Assembly (NCBI RefSeq): GCF_041381155.1
Contig: NC_091141.1
Coordinates: 27,153,828-27,217,827 of the forward strand
DNA from: Argopecten irradians
Lineage: Eukaryota > Mollusca > Bivalvia > Pectinida > Pectinidae
Length of the DNA: 64,000 bases
Direction of reading: 5' to 3'
In this document: one piece after another, positions 21,307-32,952 of the stretch
Numbering within the stretch: the stretch's first letter is position 1
Layout of the letters: each line of letters starts with the position of its first letter
Made by a program: the position numbers and the translations under genes
Notes under the pieces: model-generated
Databases searched by the model: none
What the model was told of the DNA's origin: nothing
Seen by the model: the letters and a program-made list of their open reading frames with translations, nothing else

Positions 21307-24300
21307 ATGCCGTATATACCAGAGAGATACCCACGATACAAAGGCTATGCCTTACCAAATTTTCCAGTCCTAACAACGGACCTGTTAGGACACCTCGACA
21401 AAATAAAGAACTTTGATTCCAGGCCTTCTGATATTATGATTTGCACTTATCCCAAATCAGGTACATTTTTTGTTACTTTGCCCTCATTAAGCTCACCTAA
21501 CAAAGCTACAAACACAGACTCTAAGCACTTACGACTTCGACGGATTTAGGGGTCATCTCAAAATACATAACTCTTACTCTCCTCAGATCTATAACGCACC
21601 AGATGGGCAATACATTATACTTGTACATTTATTTGTATCGCCAAAATAATGCAGAGCTCATACGCCCTCAGCGACGATATGAAATGAACACTATTTAAGC
21701 AAACTGATATCGAAGGTTGGGAAATATAACCGCAAAGTTTTTAAATCATACAATATCATTTGGTTTCCTTGGTACCAAAAGAAACGTCAAAATAAACATA
21801 AATTATTTTTTGACTGACAGAGACAATAGTCCTATTTAACAGTCCTATTGTGATCATGATCTTAGATGAGAGGTAGTTGGGACACCAGTTAGCCATTGGC
21901 ACACTGTTCTAGTTTGTACTTGTATAAATAGGAGCCAAAAACTTAACCATGGAAACGGTTTATTTTTAGGAACGAACTGGATTTACGAAATACTCACTAT
22001 GGTAATAAAAGGTTGTGCCGAATACGCAACAAAGAACAAGGGCGCATCAATGTTAGAAGCAATTGATGATTTTAGAGTCCTTGAGAACGTTCCAGAGAAT
22101 TCGACAAGAATCATTAATTCGCACCTTCCTTTAGACGATCTACCACAGAAACACATTGAGAATGGATATAAAGTTGTGCACGTTATGAGGAATCCGAAGG
22201 ACGTCGCTGTGTCTTATTACAATTACCTGGCTAGTAAGAAGGACAGGACGACCATGGAAGTGGCCCTAGACTTCCCAATCAGCTGGCCAATGTTTATTGA
22301 CCATTTCGGACGTGGGGACGATCGTAAGTATTTGTATTGACATATTTACAGATACACTCTTTCAGGATGCTATTATCCAACTATTCCAATTTTAAATGGT
22401 GATGGAAATTTAGATAAACATATCTATAGTGACTGATATCGGCCATGTTACATTGGCCACCCTGCCATGTGCAACACTGCGCCAATCTAAGAGCGACAGT
22501 GCGACAATGCGCCAAGCGAAGAGCGACAGTGCGACAATGCGCCATGCGAAGAGCGACAATTTGAACAACGTAAAAATTGATATCAATTCCACTTGAGTGT
22601 GGCGATGACAAATGGACATTGTTGTCATACCTCGCAGTCACCAAAATACATATATATTACCAAATTATTTGTAGTTGAAGGCGTAGATGTAAGTCCTATT
22701 CTAGTTAAAAAAATCGATCGCGCATATTGAATCAAAATATACCACAGCTGAACATGCATTACTTCCTCCGGTTTCAGAAGTGTATGGCGGTTGGTTCAAT
22801 TACGTGAAAACTCTTGAAAAAGCAAAGGAAACTGGTAAATTGTCTAACATCTTGACGTTACATTACGAACAACTAAAACGGGTAAGTTATATTTGAAGAA
22901 AAAAAAACAATTGTGTTATTTCTTTCACAAGCATTGACGTAGCGTTTGCCATTTATACGACTATCTTATATCTTCTGTATTTCGTTTTTTCAGCATCCGC
23001 AACGCATTTATTCCGAATATCTTCACCAAAATCAATTTCACGTGATTTCATTTTCCTGCTTTGGCGGTTACAAATAAAATTGCAAAAATCAATCGTCGGC
23101 AATCTGTGTTAGAATCATATCACTCCATACCGTGAAATTTTTCTTGGGAAAATCATTACGCTTAAAATGACAAAATTTCAAAATCACCGCGATAAAAATT
23201 GGTTTACATTATTTCATCACATACTTAACCGTTCTTCTCAATCATGTAATAAACAAATATGAGCTTGTTCCCATGCTATTCACTGTTGACAATGTAAATT
23301 ATTTACTTGATGCATTGTAATGTGACATCAATAAGGCATTGTGATGGTATGTTGTTATTGTCGTGATGGCATGGTTTGTTTCCAGGACGCCATATATGAT
23401 TGTTCAATGTGTGCAGGTTTCTTGCCTTGTGTAAACTTAATAGAATAGTTCACCCCTCCCCACTTGAGTGAAAGATAGGGAATCTCGAGATTCATATTGT
23501 TTTATTCTCAAGTGCACTCTCGTTATTACTGTACATAAATACAGAGCATTGTGAACGCGATGCAATGGAAGTCAATGGGTATGACGTCAACAAAGCATGG
23601 TTAGAGTTGTATGATAGAGATATCTCAACCTCAACGAAGTATAAATATATTCTGTCTAGGATAAGAAAGGGGGTTTCATATACTAAACACTGAAATGCAG
23701 AATTATATGATCTATGTATTTGTTATATTTAGGACCCCATGCCCAGCCTTAAAGCTCTAGCCGAGTTCCTTGGTGTGAAGGCGTCAGATGAATTATTGGA
23801 GGAAATCAATGACAAATGTTCGTTTGAGAAAATGTCGACGATCGGCGAAGAAGCGAAAGATAACACAAAGATTAAAATGATGTCAATAACTGGCAAAAAC
23901 TTCATGTTTCGGAAAGGTTTGTACTGACTGGTTTCATTATTTATTGGAAATGTAATAAAAAAAATCACTTAAAACAAATAATCGTAATTGGTTTGAAAAT
24001 TAAAAAAAGCACGTGAAATAGAACTTTTCAGAATAGCAGTTTAAGTATTCTCTGCTACAATCACCATATATTTGTTGGGAAATGGTAATGACAACGGAAA
24101 TACAACTTTAGAACATAGGTATTGAAGACCTATTTGTACGCCAGTGTATTTTCTAATGCTTTGTTTGGTTATTTCAACCTGTCATTCTACTAATATTCAT
24201 AATAATATCCATACAGAATTAAATAACTAAGAACTGAAGCATAAAGGGACTATCCATAATAACTTTGTTTTGAACACATCATTTCACAGTGTCAAAATGA

Positions 24301-24786
24301 CATCCTCTTGGCGTGACATCATCTGAACGTGGTGACGTCATTATAAGGCCAATGCTTTTGTTTTAGCAGAATATTACCATTTCTTTCTCCATTCTAAAAC
24401 TGTTTTATTCTTTATATTCCAACATATGTTTGTTGTTGCTCATATAAATCAAACGTTATCACAATATGAAAATGTCACATATTTTATGAGACATACTATA
24501 TAATTATAATAAGTAACGAAGAATTCTAATATCCCATAAAAACAGGAAAATCTCAGATTTTTCATAAGATATATACGATAACAAGCACCATGGTAGTCTA
24601 ATTTAACACATATCATTATTCTTACTTATAAAACGTTCAAATACCCTGTATTTGTATTTGTACATAGTACTTTACTTTTAAGGTCAAATTGGAGACTGGA
24701 AAAACTGGTTCACTGTGGCACAGAACGAAGCCTTTTCTCAACTCATAGAAACACATGAAGGACTCAAAATTACAATTCACTTATGA
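21307..24786 (+). CDS. Cytosolic sulfotransferase, SULT copy 3 (altered C-terminus)
   Basis: Predicted PAPS-dependent cytosolic sulfotransferase, about 299 aa. Exons: 21307-21460, 21970-22323, 22778-22881, 23733-23916 and 24683-24786. Exons 1-4 match copy 2 in length and phase. Motifs are intact: TYPKSGTNW, SHLP (His about 103), RNPKDVAVS and RKGQIGDWKNWFT with the KTVE-type K...TV...E. In exon 5, where copies 1 and 2 read GAAGCACAAATGAAG, this copy has GAAACACATGAAG, a net two-base loss. The frame shifts and the last dozen residues become THEGLKITIHL instead of AQMKDSK...FTYE. The change is beyond the known PAPS and dimer motifs, so activity may survive. Residue 137, His in the other copies, is Tyr here. 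Introns are shorter than in copy 2. Substrate unknown. Confidence 0.9.
22470..22562 (+). repeat. 31-bp minisatellite in intron 2 of copy 3
   Basis: About three units of the form GCGAAGAGCGACAGTGCGAC followed by AATGCGCCA. The first unit is degenerate. It is GC-rich compared with the surrounding intron and is absent from copies 1 and 2. Confidence 0.75.
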
Positions 24787-24802
24787 GTGAATGATCAAAG
24801 GT

Positions 24803-25245
24803 TTATGGAAATCTAGGCGTTACATAATCTGCGGCTATTAGGTGTGGGTTTTTTTTTCAAATACATCTGATAAGAAAATGTGATCCTAAATAAAGAATGC
24901 AATGATGTGTATTAGATAAAAAATATTCCTAATCCGTCTGGTATCCAGTGACTTTACACATGTCATGTCACCACATAAGCCGCTAGTGTAATATAATCTA
25001 GAGCGATTTTCAGTGAAATTCACCGAGATGTCATGACTCGACGCCAATAAACAATGACAAAATGGCGCCTCCGCTGGATTTATACGACTCATTTCAGCGT
25101 TGAAATTATTCAAAAATGCAGCTTGTTGTAGTTATGTGATAAAGCATACCTTAACAAGTATGGGAGATTGGGTTTGGATTTTTGCTCGTCAAAGCTCGCA
25201 GACGAAAAAAAATCTTCCTAAACTCGTTTAATAAAATCTTTTGTT
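24803..25245. repeat. Repeat replacing the 3' flank of SULT copy 3
   Basis: Similarity to the 3' flanks of copies 1 and 2 stops shortly after the stop codon, at about 24803. The sequence that follows shares ordered blocks with 8985-9290 (intron 2 of copy 1), including GCCGCTAGTGTAA and TTTTTGCTCG. It is non-coding and of unknown class. Confidence 0.4.
24889..24894 (+). promoter_or_regulatory. Candidate poly(A) signal, SULT copy 3
   Basis: AATAAA lies about 103 nt after the stop, inside the replaced 3' flank. It is not homologous to the poly(A) signals of copies 1 and 2. Confidence 0.35.
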
Positions 25246-26030
25246 ACACCTTTACTTTGTGTTCCCTACACTATTCTTTTCAATAACAGTCCAATATTTC
25301 AGATGTTTGCGCCACAATTCGTTAGGATTCGGCACTACTTGGGAAATTCCGCCGATGTTACGTATCGACAATTGTCTATGTGTGGCTAGAAACAGACTGA
25401 TCTAAACAAAAAACTGTTTTTTACCAATATTGTATACTGCCACGTAGTTTTATGATTCACAGTGGCCGAACTCCATTGTATAAATTCAGGAAGTTGCGTT
25501 TGCCGAAGTGAGAGATTAAACACCATGTTAGCGGGTATTGATATTCAATGGGTTTTTTTAATCATTCTAAGAACTTTACTTATCGTGCTAGATATCATTA
25601 TAGATTCAGCGATTATTTATTTAACTTTAATAATCGGTAAAATTTTTCATATATTGATAACCACTTCATAATCGTACATAATCAATCATTAATCAACAAC
25701 ATCAGCATTCGAACCGACGAAATTCAGCAATTCTCATAACAAATTGGACGAACTATTGAATGATTCATAATGGATGATGAACAAATTATGTATCGAGAGA
25801 CAACCTAACAATATATGTGCTGCTATTAATCTAATTAGATAGTTTTGGTTTAATATACTTATCCTTGGTTTACATTATTTTATTTCGTAATACTTCAATT
25901 TCGCTCATAGCATAAACGTATTGAACATCTGGCTTTAATCAGATTGCATTTTCATTGAAAGAAAACCACGAGTTATCAGCAAATAAAGAAAAAAAAATTG
26001 ACATCAGCGTATTTCACTTCGTGTCCAATT
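25246..26030. other. Non-coding, nothing recognised
   Basis: AT-rich sequence between the copy 3 flank and the tandem duplication. The longest open frame (69 codons at 25462) has no recognisable domain and no supporting splice context. Confidence 0.4.
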
Positions 26031-27496
26031 GGCTGATGCAACGGCGTAATGATTTCATAGAAAATAGTCCCTCAAAAATTTAATCTCAAGGGATTATGTA
26101 TGGTAAATCACACGGGTACCAAACATCAAGGTGTACTCCCAATAAACTGCGAAGCGATAACTAATCAATGTACTTCTTGATTTTTGTGCGTTATATGTCC
26201 ATAAACATAAACTTTATTCAAGTTGATCCTTAAATTAACTGCAGTTTCTTAATCTTCAAAGGTAATAGTCCGTCGACCGAGATACTCACGTTGGATATAT
26301 GTTAATTACATTAAATATCACAACCTTTTCACTCTTCCATCGATTAACAACAAACGTACTTGGTCTACATCAGGTTGCTATGTTGTGATTAACTATGTAA
26401 GGAACCACAGAGTTACCATCTCACAATAGCCCGGTTATTCCTGATGGAGTTTTCGTGTTCGACTCAATAGACACAAACATACGTCGTGTTTGTTTTAAAA
26501 TATTCATTAAACCTTAACAATCAAAACCCACATTATTTGATAACAGAAAGGAAAATAGGCCGAGCACGCTCTTGAAACATAATTAACTAATTAGCTGTCC
26601 GTACCAATGGTTAGATAGTATATGTATTGTTCGAGCATATAAGTTAATTAAAGCGAGTAACAGAATGGCAATAATGGTAGAAAAGTATACTTAATGTTTT
26701 TCAAACATCAACATGAATCGTCTAATGAAATTGGTATTATGTTTTCTCACGACAGCAAAACAATTTCTGTATAAATATTTGGAAATAAGCTTTACCATTT
26801 TGTCAAACATAATGAAGACTCCCACAATTATATGAATATACCACTGCTTCCCAAAACATAGACATTCACACATGCAACATATTGGAGGATGTCCTTAAAT
26901 GGATAACCAATCAAATTTAGTATAACATCTGACCAACCTACATATTTCCTATCATGTGTGACATTGTTTTAATCTCGAAATGCTCGTCAGAAAATAAATA
27001 TCCCGCTTTCATAAATATTGGAGGAAGAGAGCAAGACGAAATGAGCATTGTTATGGAGATATCGGGTACCAACATTCAGGGAAAAGTTATGAGAAGCTGT
27101 TCAGACAAAACTAAACATTGTGTTAAAGGAAAGATTTCACAAAGGTTGCTACAAATGTAAAACGCTATAAATGATGACTTTAGAGTGAAAGTTTGTTGAA
27201 ATGCTTTAGAAATTAGATAGGATTAAAAAAAAGAATTACAATGAACATCTAACTATAGGGAGGGAGAAAATACTGTTCAGATTGACATGAGGAGGTTAAA
27301 AGAGATTTTGGGGGAGACGTAGAAAAAAAAATACCCATTGTCGGCGCAGGCTTCAGAAGCACGACTGGTCAGACGAAAATGAGCTGATGTTTAGCGGACG
27401 AAAAAAGACGTTGAAGCAAAAGTATTCCAAGGAATATTTCAGGGAGACGATTTCTATTTAGACAAAAAATATGGTGCAAAAGGGATTTTTGCAAAT
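26031..27496 (+). repeat. Direct tandem duplication, copy A (1466 bp)
   Basis: Starts GGCTGATGCAACGGCG and runs to GGGATTTTTGCAAAT, where the identical start recurs immediately. It contains a degenerate piece of the dispersed repeat (about 26840-26920, with CATTGGAGG-like and TCCTTAAATGGA blocks). It also contains a 68-codon open frame at 26954-27160 (MCDIVLISKCSS...) that I do not recognise. Copy A and copy B differ at roughly eight to ten places. Confidence 0.9.
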
Positions 27497-28963
27497 GGCT
27501 GATGCAACGGCGTAATGATTTCATAGAAAATAGTCCCTCAAAAATTTAATCTCAAGGGATTATGTATGGTAAATCACACGGGTACCAAACATCAAGGTGT
27601 ACTCCCAATAAACTGCGAAGCGATAACTAATCAATGTACTTCTTGATTTTTGTGCGTTATATGTCCATAAACATAAACTTTATTCAAGTTGATCCTTAAA
27701 TTAACTGCAGTTTCTTAATCTTCAAAGGTAATAGTCCGTCGACCGAGATACTCACGTTGGATATATGTTAATTACATTAAATATCACAACCTTTTCACTC
27801 TTCCATCGATTAACAACAAACCTGTACTTGGTCTACATCAGGTTGCTATGTTGTGATTAACTATGTAAGGAACCACAGAGTTACCATCTCACAATAGCCC
27901 GGTTATTCCTGATGGAGTTTTCGTGTTCGACTCAATAGACACAAACATACGTCGTGTTTGTTTTAAAATATTCATTAAACCTTAACAATCAAAACCCACA
28001 TTATTTGATAACAGAAAGGAAAATAGGCCGAGCACGCTCTTGAAACATAATTAACTAATTAGCTGTCCGTACCAATGGTTAGATAGTATATGTATTGTTC
28101 GAGCATATAAGTTAATTAAAGCGAGTAACAGAATGGCATAATGTTAGAAAAGTATACTTAATGTTTTTCAAACATCAACATGAATCGTCTAATGAAATTG
28201 GTGTTATGTTTTCTCACGACAGCAAAACAATTTCTGTATAAATATTTGGAAATAAGCTTTACCATTTTGTCAAACATAATGAAGACTCCCACAATTATAT
28301 GAATATACCACTGCTTCCCAAAACATAGACATTCACACATGCAACATATTGGAGGATGTCCTTAAATGGATAACCAATCAAATTTAGTATAACATCTGAC
28401 CAACCTACATATTTCCTATCATGTGTGACATTGTTTTAATCTCGAAATGCTCGTCAGAAAATAAATATCCCGCTTTCATAAATATTGGAGTAAGAGAGCA
28501 AGACGAAATGAGCATTGTTATGGAGATATCGGGTACCAACATTCAGGGAAAAGTTGTGAGAAGATGTTCAGACAAAACTAAACATTGTGTTAAAGGAAAG
28601 ATTTCACAAAGGTTGCTACAAATGTAAAACGCTATCAATGATGACTTTAGAGTGAAAGTTTGTTGAAATGCTTTAGAAATTAGATAGGATTAAAAGAAAG
28701 AATTACAATGAACATCTAACTATAGGGAGGGAGAAAATACTGTTCAGATTGACATGAGGAGGTTAAAAGAGATTTTGGGGGAGACGTAGAAAAAAAAATA
28801 CCCATTGTCGGCGCAGGCTTCAGAAGCACGACTGGTCAGACGAAAATGAGCTGATGTTTAGCGGACGAAAAAAGACGTTGAAGCAAAAGTATTCCAAGGA
28901 ATATTTCAGGGAGACGATTTCTATTTAGACAAAAAATATGGTGCAAAAGGGATTTTTGCAAAT
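27497..28963 (+). repeat. Direct tandem duplication, copy B (1467 bp)
   Basis: A head-to-tail second copy of 26031-27496 with no spacer, nearly identical throughout. Its 68-codon frame (28421-28627) differs from copy A at three amino acids, so base changes are not depleted there and it need not be a gene. Past 28963 the flank continues into unique sequence with GAATGTGGCGAAG. Confidence 0.9.
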
Positions 28964-29545
28964 GAATGTGGCGAAGAAAAATGCACTGCAAGACTTTTGA
29001 ACACTAGATGGATGCTCCGTCGATTCTGAACCACTACATTATACTACCCGATTTCTCTACCGCTTAAAGTTACTAAATCATTAGATTTACATAGATTTCT
29101 TAGGGTTTTTGACTTCCTACAAACGTTCTTATAACTGAAATTAGAAAGTTTTCAAAATTACAACATTTAACTTGAACTATTGGCAATGTTTATCAACGTT
29201 AAAATATCGCCAAACACAACAAGAAATTGTATCTGTCGGCATTGAATGTTTACAACGGAAAGAACCGAGTGCATCTTTGAGTTCGGAATCGAGGTCGCTG
29301 AAAATCTCATCCGGCTAATGGATATAGATGTAATAACACCACTAAGAGGCAACTTATATTTTATCGGTTACATTGGCCTGATTAAGCGTAATAGCCGATA
29401 AGAAACGTAATGTGGGGGGGGATTGATTCTTTAATTCAACACACAACCATATATACTTTATAAACTTTTTTCATATATCGTTGAGTAGAATCCTTGTACA
29501 CATTTATAGACAGTGGCATCGATAAACGGAAACTAATGAATACTC

Positions 29546-30229
29546 AAATTGCCATGCTAGCGATATTTTGGTGTTTGGGGGGGGGGGGGGGGGGGGGTGG
29601 GGGGGCAATCTCCTACGAGAAAAAATAGAATGGCTAAGATGAGTTTAACGATGCATTTTGATGAATTCAGTTGCGAGCGTCGAAGACGCGAGAATTTGGT
29701 GTTTGAGGGGTCCGGGGGTCTCCCCGGGAAATACATTACGATTTAGAATTTTACGATGCATTTTGATGAATGTGGGAGCGCCTGAAGGCGCGAGCTTTGG
29801 GTGTTTGAGGAGGTCCGAGGGTCTCCCCCGGGTAAAAATATTAGATTTATTATTATAACTTTAAATAAAAAAAGTATTATGTTTAATAACGCTTTAAAAT
29901 CATTAAAATATATCGTAAAACTCATCACAGCCATTCTAAATCTAATATTTTTACCCGGGGGAGACCCTCGGACCTCCTCAAACACCCAAAGCTCGCGCCT
30001 TCAGGCGCTCCCACATTCATCAAAATGCATCGTAAAATTCTAAATCGTAATGTATTTCCCGGGGAGACCCCCGGACCCCTCAAACACCAAATTCTCGCGT
30101 CTTCGACGCTCGCAACTGAATTCATCAAAATGCATCGTTAAACTCATCTTAGCCATTCTATTTTTTCTCGTAGGAGATTGCCCCCCCCACCCCCCCCCAA
30201 ACACCAAAATATCGCTAGCATGGCAATTT
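29546..30229. repeat. Large inverted repeat, two 0.3-kb arms
   Basis: The left arm (29546-29849) and the right arm (29937-30229) are nearly perfect reverse complements around an 87-bp AT-rich centre. The main difference is the length of a poly-G/poly-C tract near each outer end. Each arm holds two related sub-units: GTGTTTGAGGGGTCCGGGGG next to CGTCGAAGACGCGAG, and GTGTTTGAGGAGGTCCGAGG next to GCCTGAAGGCGCGAG. Both sub-units end at CCCGGG. The GC-rich arms stand out from the AT-rich surroundings. The several open frames inside are mirror products of the palindrome and not genes. Likely a fold-back transposon or MITE of unknown family. Confidence 0.8.
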
Positions 30230-30659
30230 CCTTCGATCGGATGTTTGGAATGTTCACGCGTCGCGCATGCACATAGGGGTTGTTTACACTCGCCGAAAGA
30301 TAATAATATGAAATAGTGACTAGGTCGGTCCTATTTATTTTCAGTTTTTCTCCATTTTGAACAAAATTGTTATACAAACTTTTAAATATTGTTATTAACA
30401 CAAAGTACACAACTTTTACAATTAATTTTAGTCCTATAATTCTTTTTATCTTTTATTACATGATTTTTTAGCGATTTAGTCCCTTTAAGCTATCTGGTTG
30501 CCGACAATCGACTCGGCCGCAGAACTGTATTTTATACGTTCCTTTTGGTCGACAGATTGCTTATCGTATATGTGAATATCGTAAAAACAAACGCGAAAAG
30601 CAAACCATGAAATCTGAAAGTCTCACTTTCCAAGGTTAATGGACTCTTAACTACAATTT

Positions 30660-30785
30660 TATGTCTTTTTTGTATCCTACAAACATTCACACATGCAGTA
30701 TATTACACTGAGTGGATGCCGTACTTTGATGCTAAGGCAACTGTTAACAGGACGTTAAACCGTATAAAGCAAATCAGAATTCCGA
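30660..30785 (+). repeat. 3' fragment of the dispersed SINE-like repeat
   Basis: Shows ACAAACATTCACACATGCAG, a GTGGATGCCGT block and AACTGTTAACAGGACGTTAA, matching the 3' end of the family at 4078. It is diverged and lacks the 5' half. Confidence 0.45.
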
Positions 30786-31620
30786 CTACAGGATGCCGAC
30801 GATAATATCGACAAAGGGGATAATAACGATTTAGATACACAATGTAACTAGGGAGACAATGGACGATTTTCCGGGTGTCTGTGTGATGACTTTTTATTGC
30901 TCCGCGTCGGTGGTTTCATAAACGTAACTCAAACAAAGCCATTTACTCTTCCAATTGAATTACCACACTTGTAAGATTCCAATATAGCGCATTAGAGGTT
31001 CAACAACCTGCGGTCGATACAATGTTCGATATAAAAGAGTTAGCTACATTGTAGTCCCAAACAAACTCCGCTTTGATTCGCCGGGAGGTTAAAAGTTAAG
31101 TTCTCTTGACACATATTTATGTTTGTACTTAACGCACAATGGGTGTTGCAGGAAAGTGTAGTCCCTTGCATGTATTTCCGGTATTAACGATTGCAATTAA
31201 TTCTCGATCACGTGATATCGATTAAGTTTCCAAGCAATCAGTTAACGTTGATGGAATTCTACATAGCCATAGAGGATGCAGATCGCTTCAGTTCATTGGA
31301 GAACAGCACACCGATTAGTATTTCTGGAGATCACCATAAATGGCTAAAAATCGTGGGCCTACAACATCTACTTTGAAAAATGATTGTAACTATGCCATGT
31401 GCACTACAAGTATAACTGATTAATTCGCGAATTTATGTTTTAATCAAAATCGGAGTTTCGGACTTTCTTATTTGATTATCTTTGTGGTAAGAGGAGATAT
31501 ACTAGAAGACTGTGGCATAAGCCAAGTAATGGAATATTCCAGGGATAATATGTCCACTCAATTGATTGAGTAAATAATTAGCAATTAGCATCAAAATTTT
31601 TTGTCAGAATTTTCATAATC

Positions 31621-32952
31621 ATGACAAATTACGTGATAGAGATTGTAACATTATGTGCAATCGCCTGTATAGTAAAGGCTTCTTTGCGACAAAGTATTTT
31701 CTTGGATATAAACGATTCGTCTTTTGCGAAAGGATATAAACTATCGTCAAACGTGTTTTATGTCTTTGAACCCGTAGGCGTTCTACAGTGCATAAGGGAA
31801 TGTAAATTAAGATCTAAATGTAAGATTATAGGGTGGAGTTTTCAAAGGTGCCACCTTGGTGAAAACGAAACTGCAACGATAGCTTCGACTGACATGAGGA
31901 ATTTAGTAAGCCGACCGACTGTATTGAGTAGTGCAATCGTAGGGAATATTGTGGGAACATGCGATCTACATACTTGTCCAAGTGGGAAGAAATGTGTTCA
32001 AAGGTCAAACGGTTCGCCTATCTGTTTAACATCAGAGTGTCCAGATCCACCAAGTATAACATCGGCTACCGTCACATCTGCAACAAGAACGGTGAATATC
32101 AATGTTTCGTATTCATGCTTGGATGGTTCTGCCGGCAATGGTAACCGCAGTACAACATGTAAACCGGACGGGACATGGACATCGGCAACTTTGTCTTGTC
32201 CGTCTCTTACCAAAACCACACACGCTAGCTCTGCACAAGGAGTTACAGAGACAAGCACAGTCTCAACATTTGCATCAACTTCAATTACAAACGGAATTTC
32301 TACAAGCACAACGCTTGTTACAACAATATCTGATTCAACTACACAGGCGATTACAACAACGCAGTCGATTACAACAACAGGATACGAAGAGACAACACCA
32401 ATAGAATCTGACACTTCTGCAGTTTCAGACGGACAGCAAACAACCACTCCTTCCAAAACATCTATTTTTTCGGACACGAGTTCTACACGTGTCACTTCCG
32501 CTGATCGAGTATCACGTTCCACTTTCGGAGCGACAACTACTAAAGAGCCCGGATGTAAGGATTCGTACACAGATATATCATCAGGCTCAGTATCGATGTG
32601 TTATAAAGTGTACAATGACGTCACAGATACGTATGACGGGGCAAAAACCAGATGTGTAGCTGACGGAGCGGAATTAATGTATGTACGGACAAGTGATAGG
32701 GCAAGCGTTTTAAAAACACAGAACGGGGACAACCAATTAAAAAATAAACCTTATTTTATCGACGGAAGTGATGCCGTCGTTGAAGGAGTTTGGAAACACA
32801 GCGACGGCTCCGACGTGATAGTGGCCTTATTTAAGAAATCCCCAACTACCGACAATTCCAAGAATTGTTTAGCAATAAAGAATGATGGACAGTTTTTTGA
32901 TGAGGATTGTTCCAATTCTAACTCTTTTATTTGTGAGATATTGGTAAGTTAG
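31621..32952 (+). CDS. Secreted PAN/Sushi/mucin/C-type-lectin-like protein
   Basis: A single open frame of 443 aa with no intron needed. Residues 1-20 form a hydrophobic signal peptide. Residues about 25-110 are cysteine-bearing and PAN/apple-like (C57, C61, C67, C77). A small Cys-rich link holds C114, C119, C125 and C135. A Sushi/CCP domain spans 140-193 with cysteines 140, 166, 180 and 193 and a GTW before the last. Residues 194-310 are a Ser/Thr-rich, mucin-like stalk, presumably O-glycosylated. Residues 312-441 form a C-type-lectin-like domain with cysteines 312, 327, 345, 416, 430 and 438. It lacks clear EPN/QPD and WND calcium/sugar motifs (QFFDEDC stands where WND is usual), so calcium-dependent sugar binding is doubtful. 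There is no transmembrane segment, so it is probably secreted. A role in recognition or mucus is possible but unproven. The lack of introns could mean a retrocopy or a compact lineage-specific gene. Confidence 0.88.
   Translation: MTNYVIEIVTLCAIACIVKASLRQSIFLDINDSSFAKGYKLSSNVFYVFEPVGVLQCIRECKLRSKCKIIGWSFQRCHLGENETATIASTDMRNLVSRPTVLSSAIVGNIVGTCDLHTCPSGKKCVQRSNGSPICLTSECPDPPSITSATVTSATRTVNINVSYSCLDGSAGNGNRSTTCKPDGTWTSATLSCPSLTKTTHASSAQGVTETSTVSTFASTSITNGISTSTTLVTTISDSTTQAITTTQSITTTGYEETTPIESDTSAVSDGQQTTTPSKTSIFSDTSSTRVTSADRVSRSTFGATTTKEPGCKDSYTDISSGSVSMCYKVYNDVTDTYDGAKTRCVADGAELMYVRTSDRASVLKTQNGDNQLKNKPYFIDGSDAVVEGVWKHSDGSDVIVALFKKSPTTDNSKNCLAIKNDGQFFDEDCSNSNSFICEILVS

Noticed and set aside
26954-27160. 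68-codon frame as a real gene (duplicated at 28421-28627)
   Set aside because: No domain or splice context. Three amino-acid changes between the near-identical copies suggest no constraint. Kept only as a note under the duplication.
29658-30410. Several 66-88 codon frames on both strands
   Set aside because: They are mirror products of the large inverted repeat and read the same sequence on both strands. No protein family is recognised.
31998-32570. 190-codon - strand frame and 100-codon + strand frame inside the lectin gene
   Set aside because: Both are shadows caused by the biased Ser/Thr-rich stalk codons. Only the 443-codon frame has domain support.
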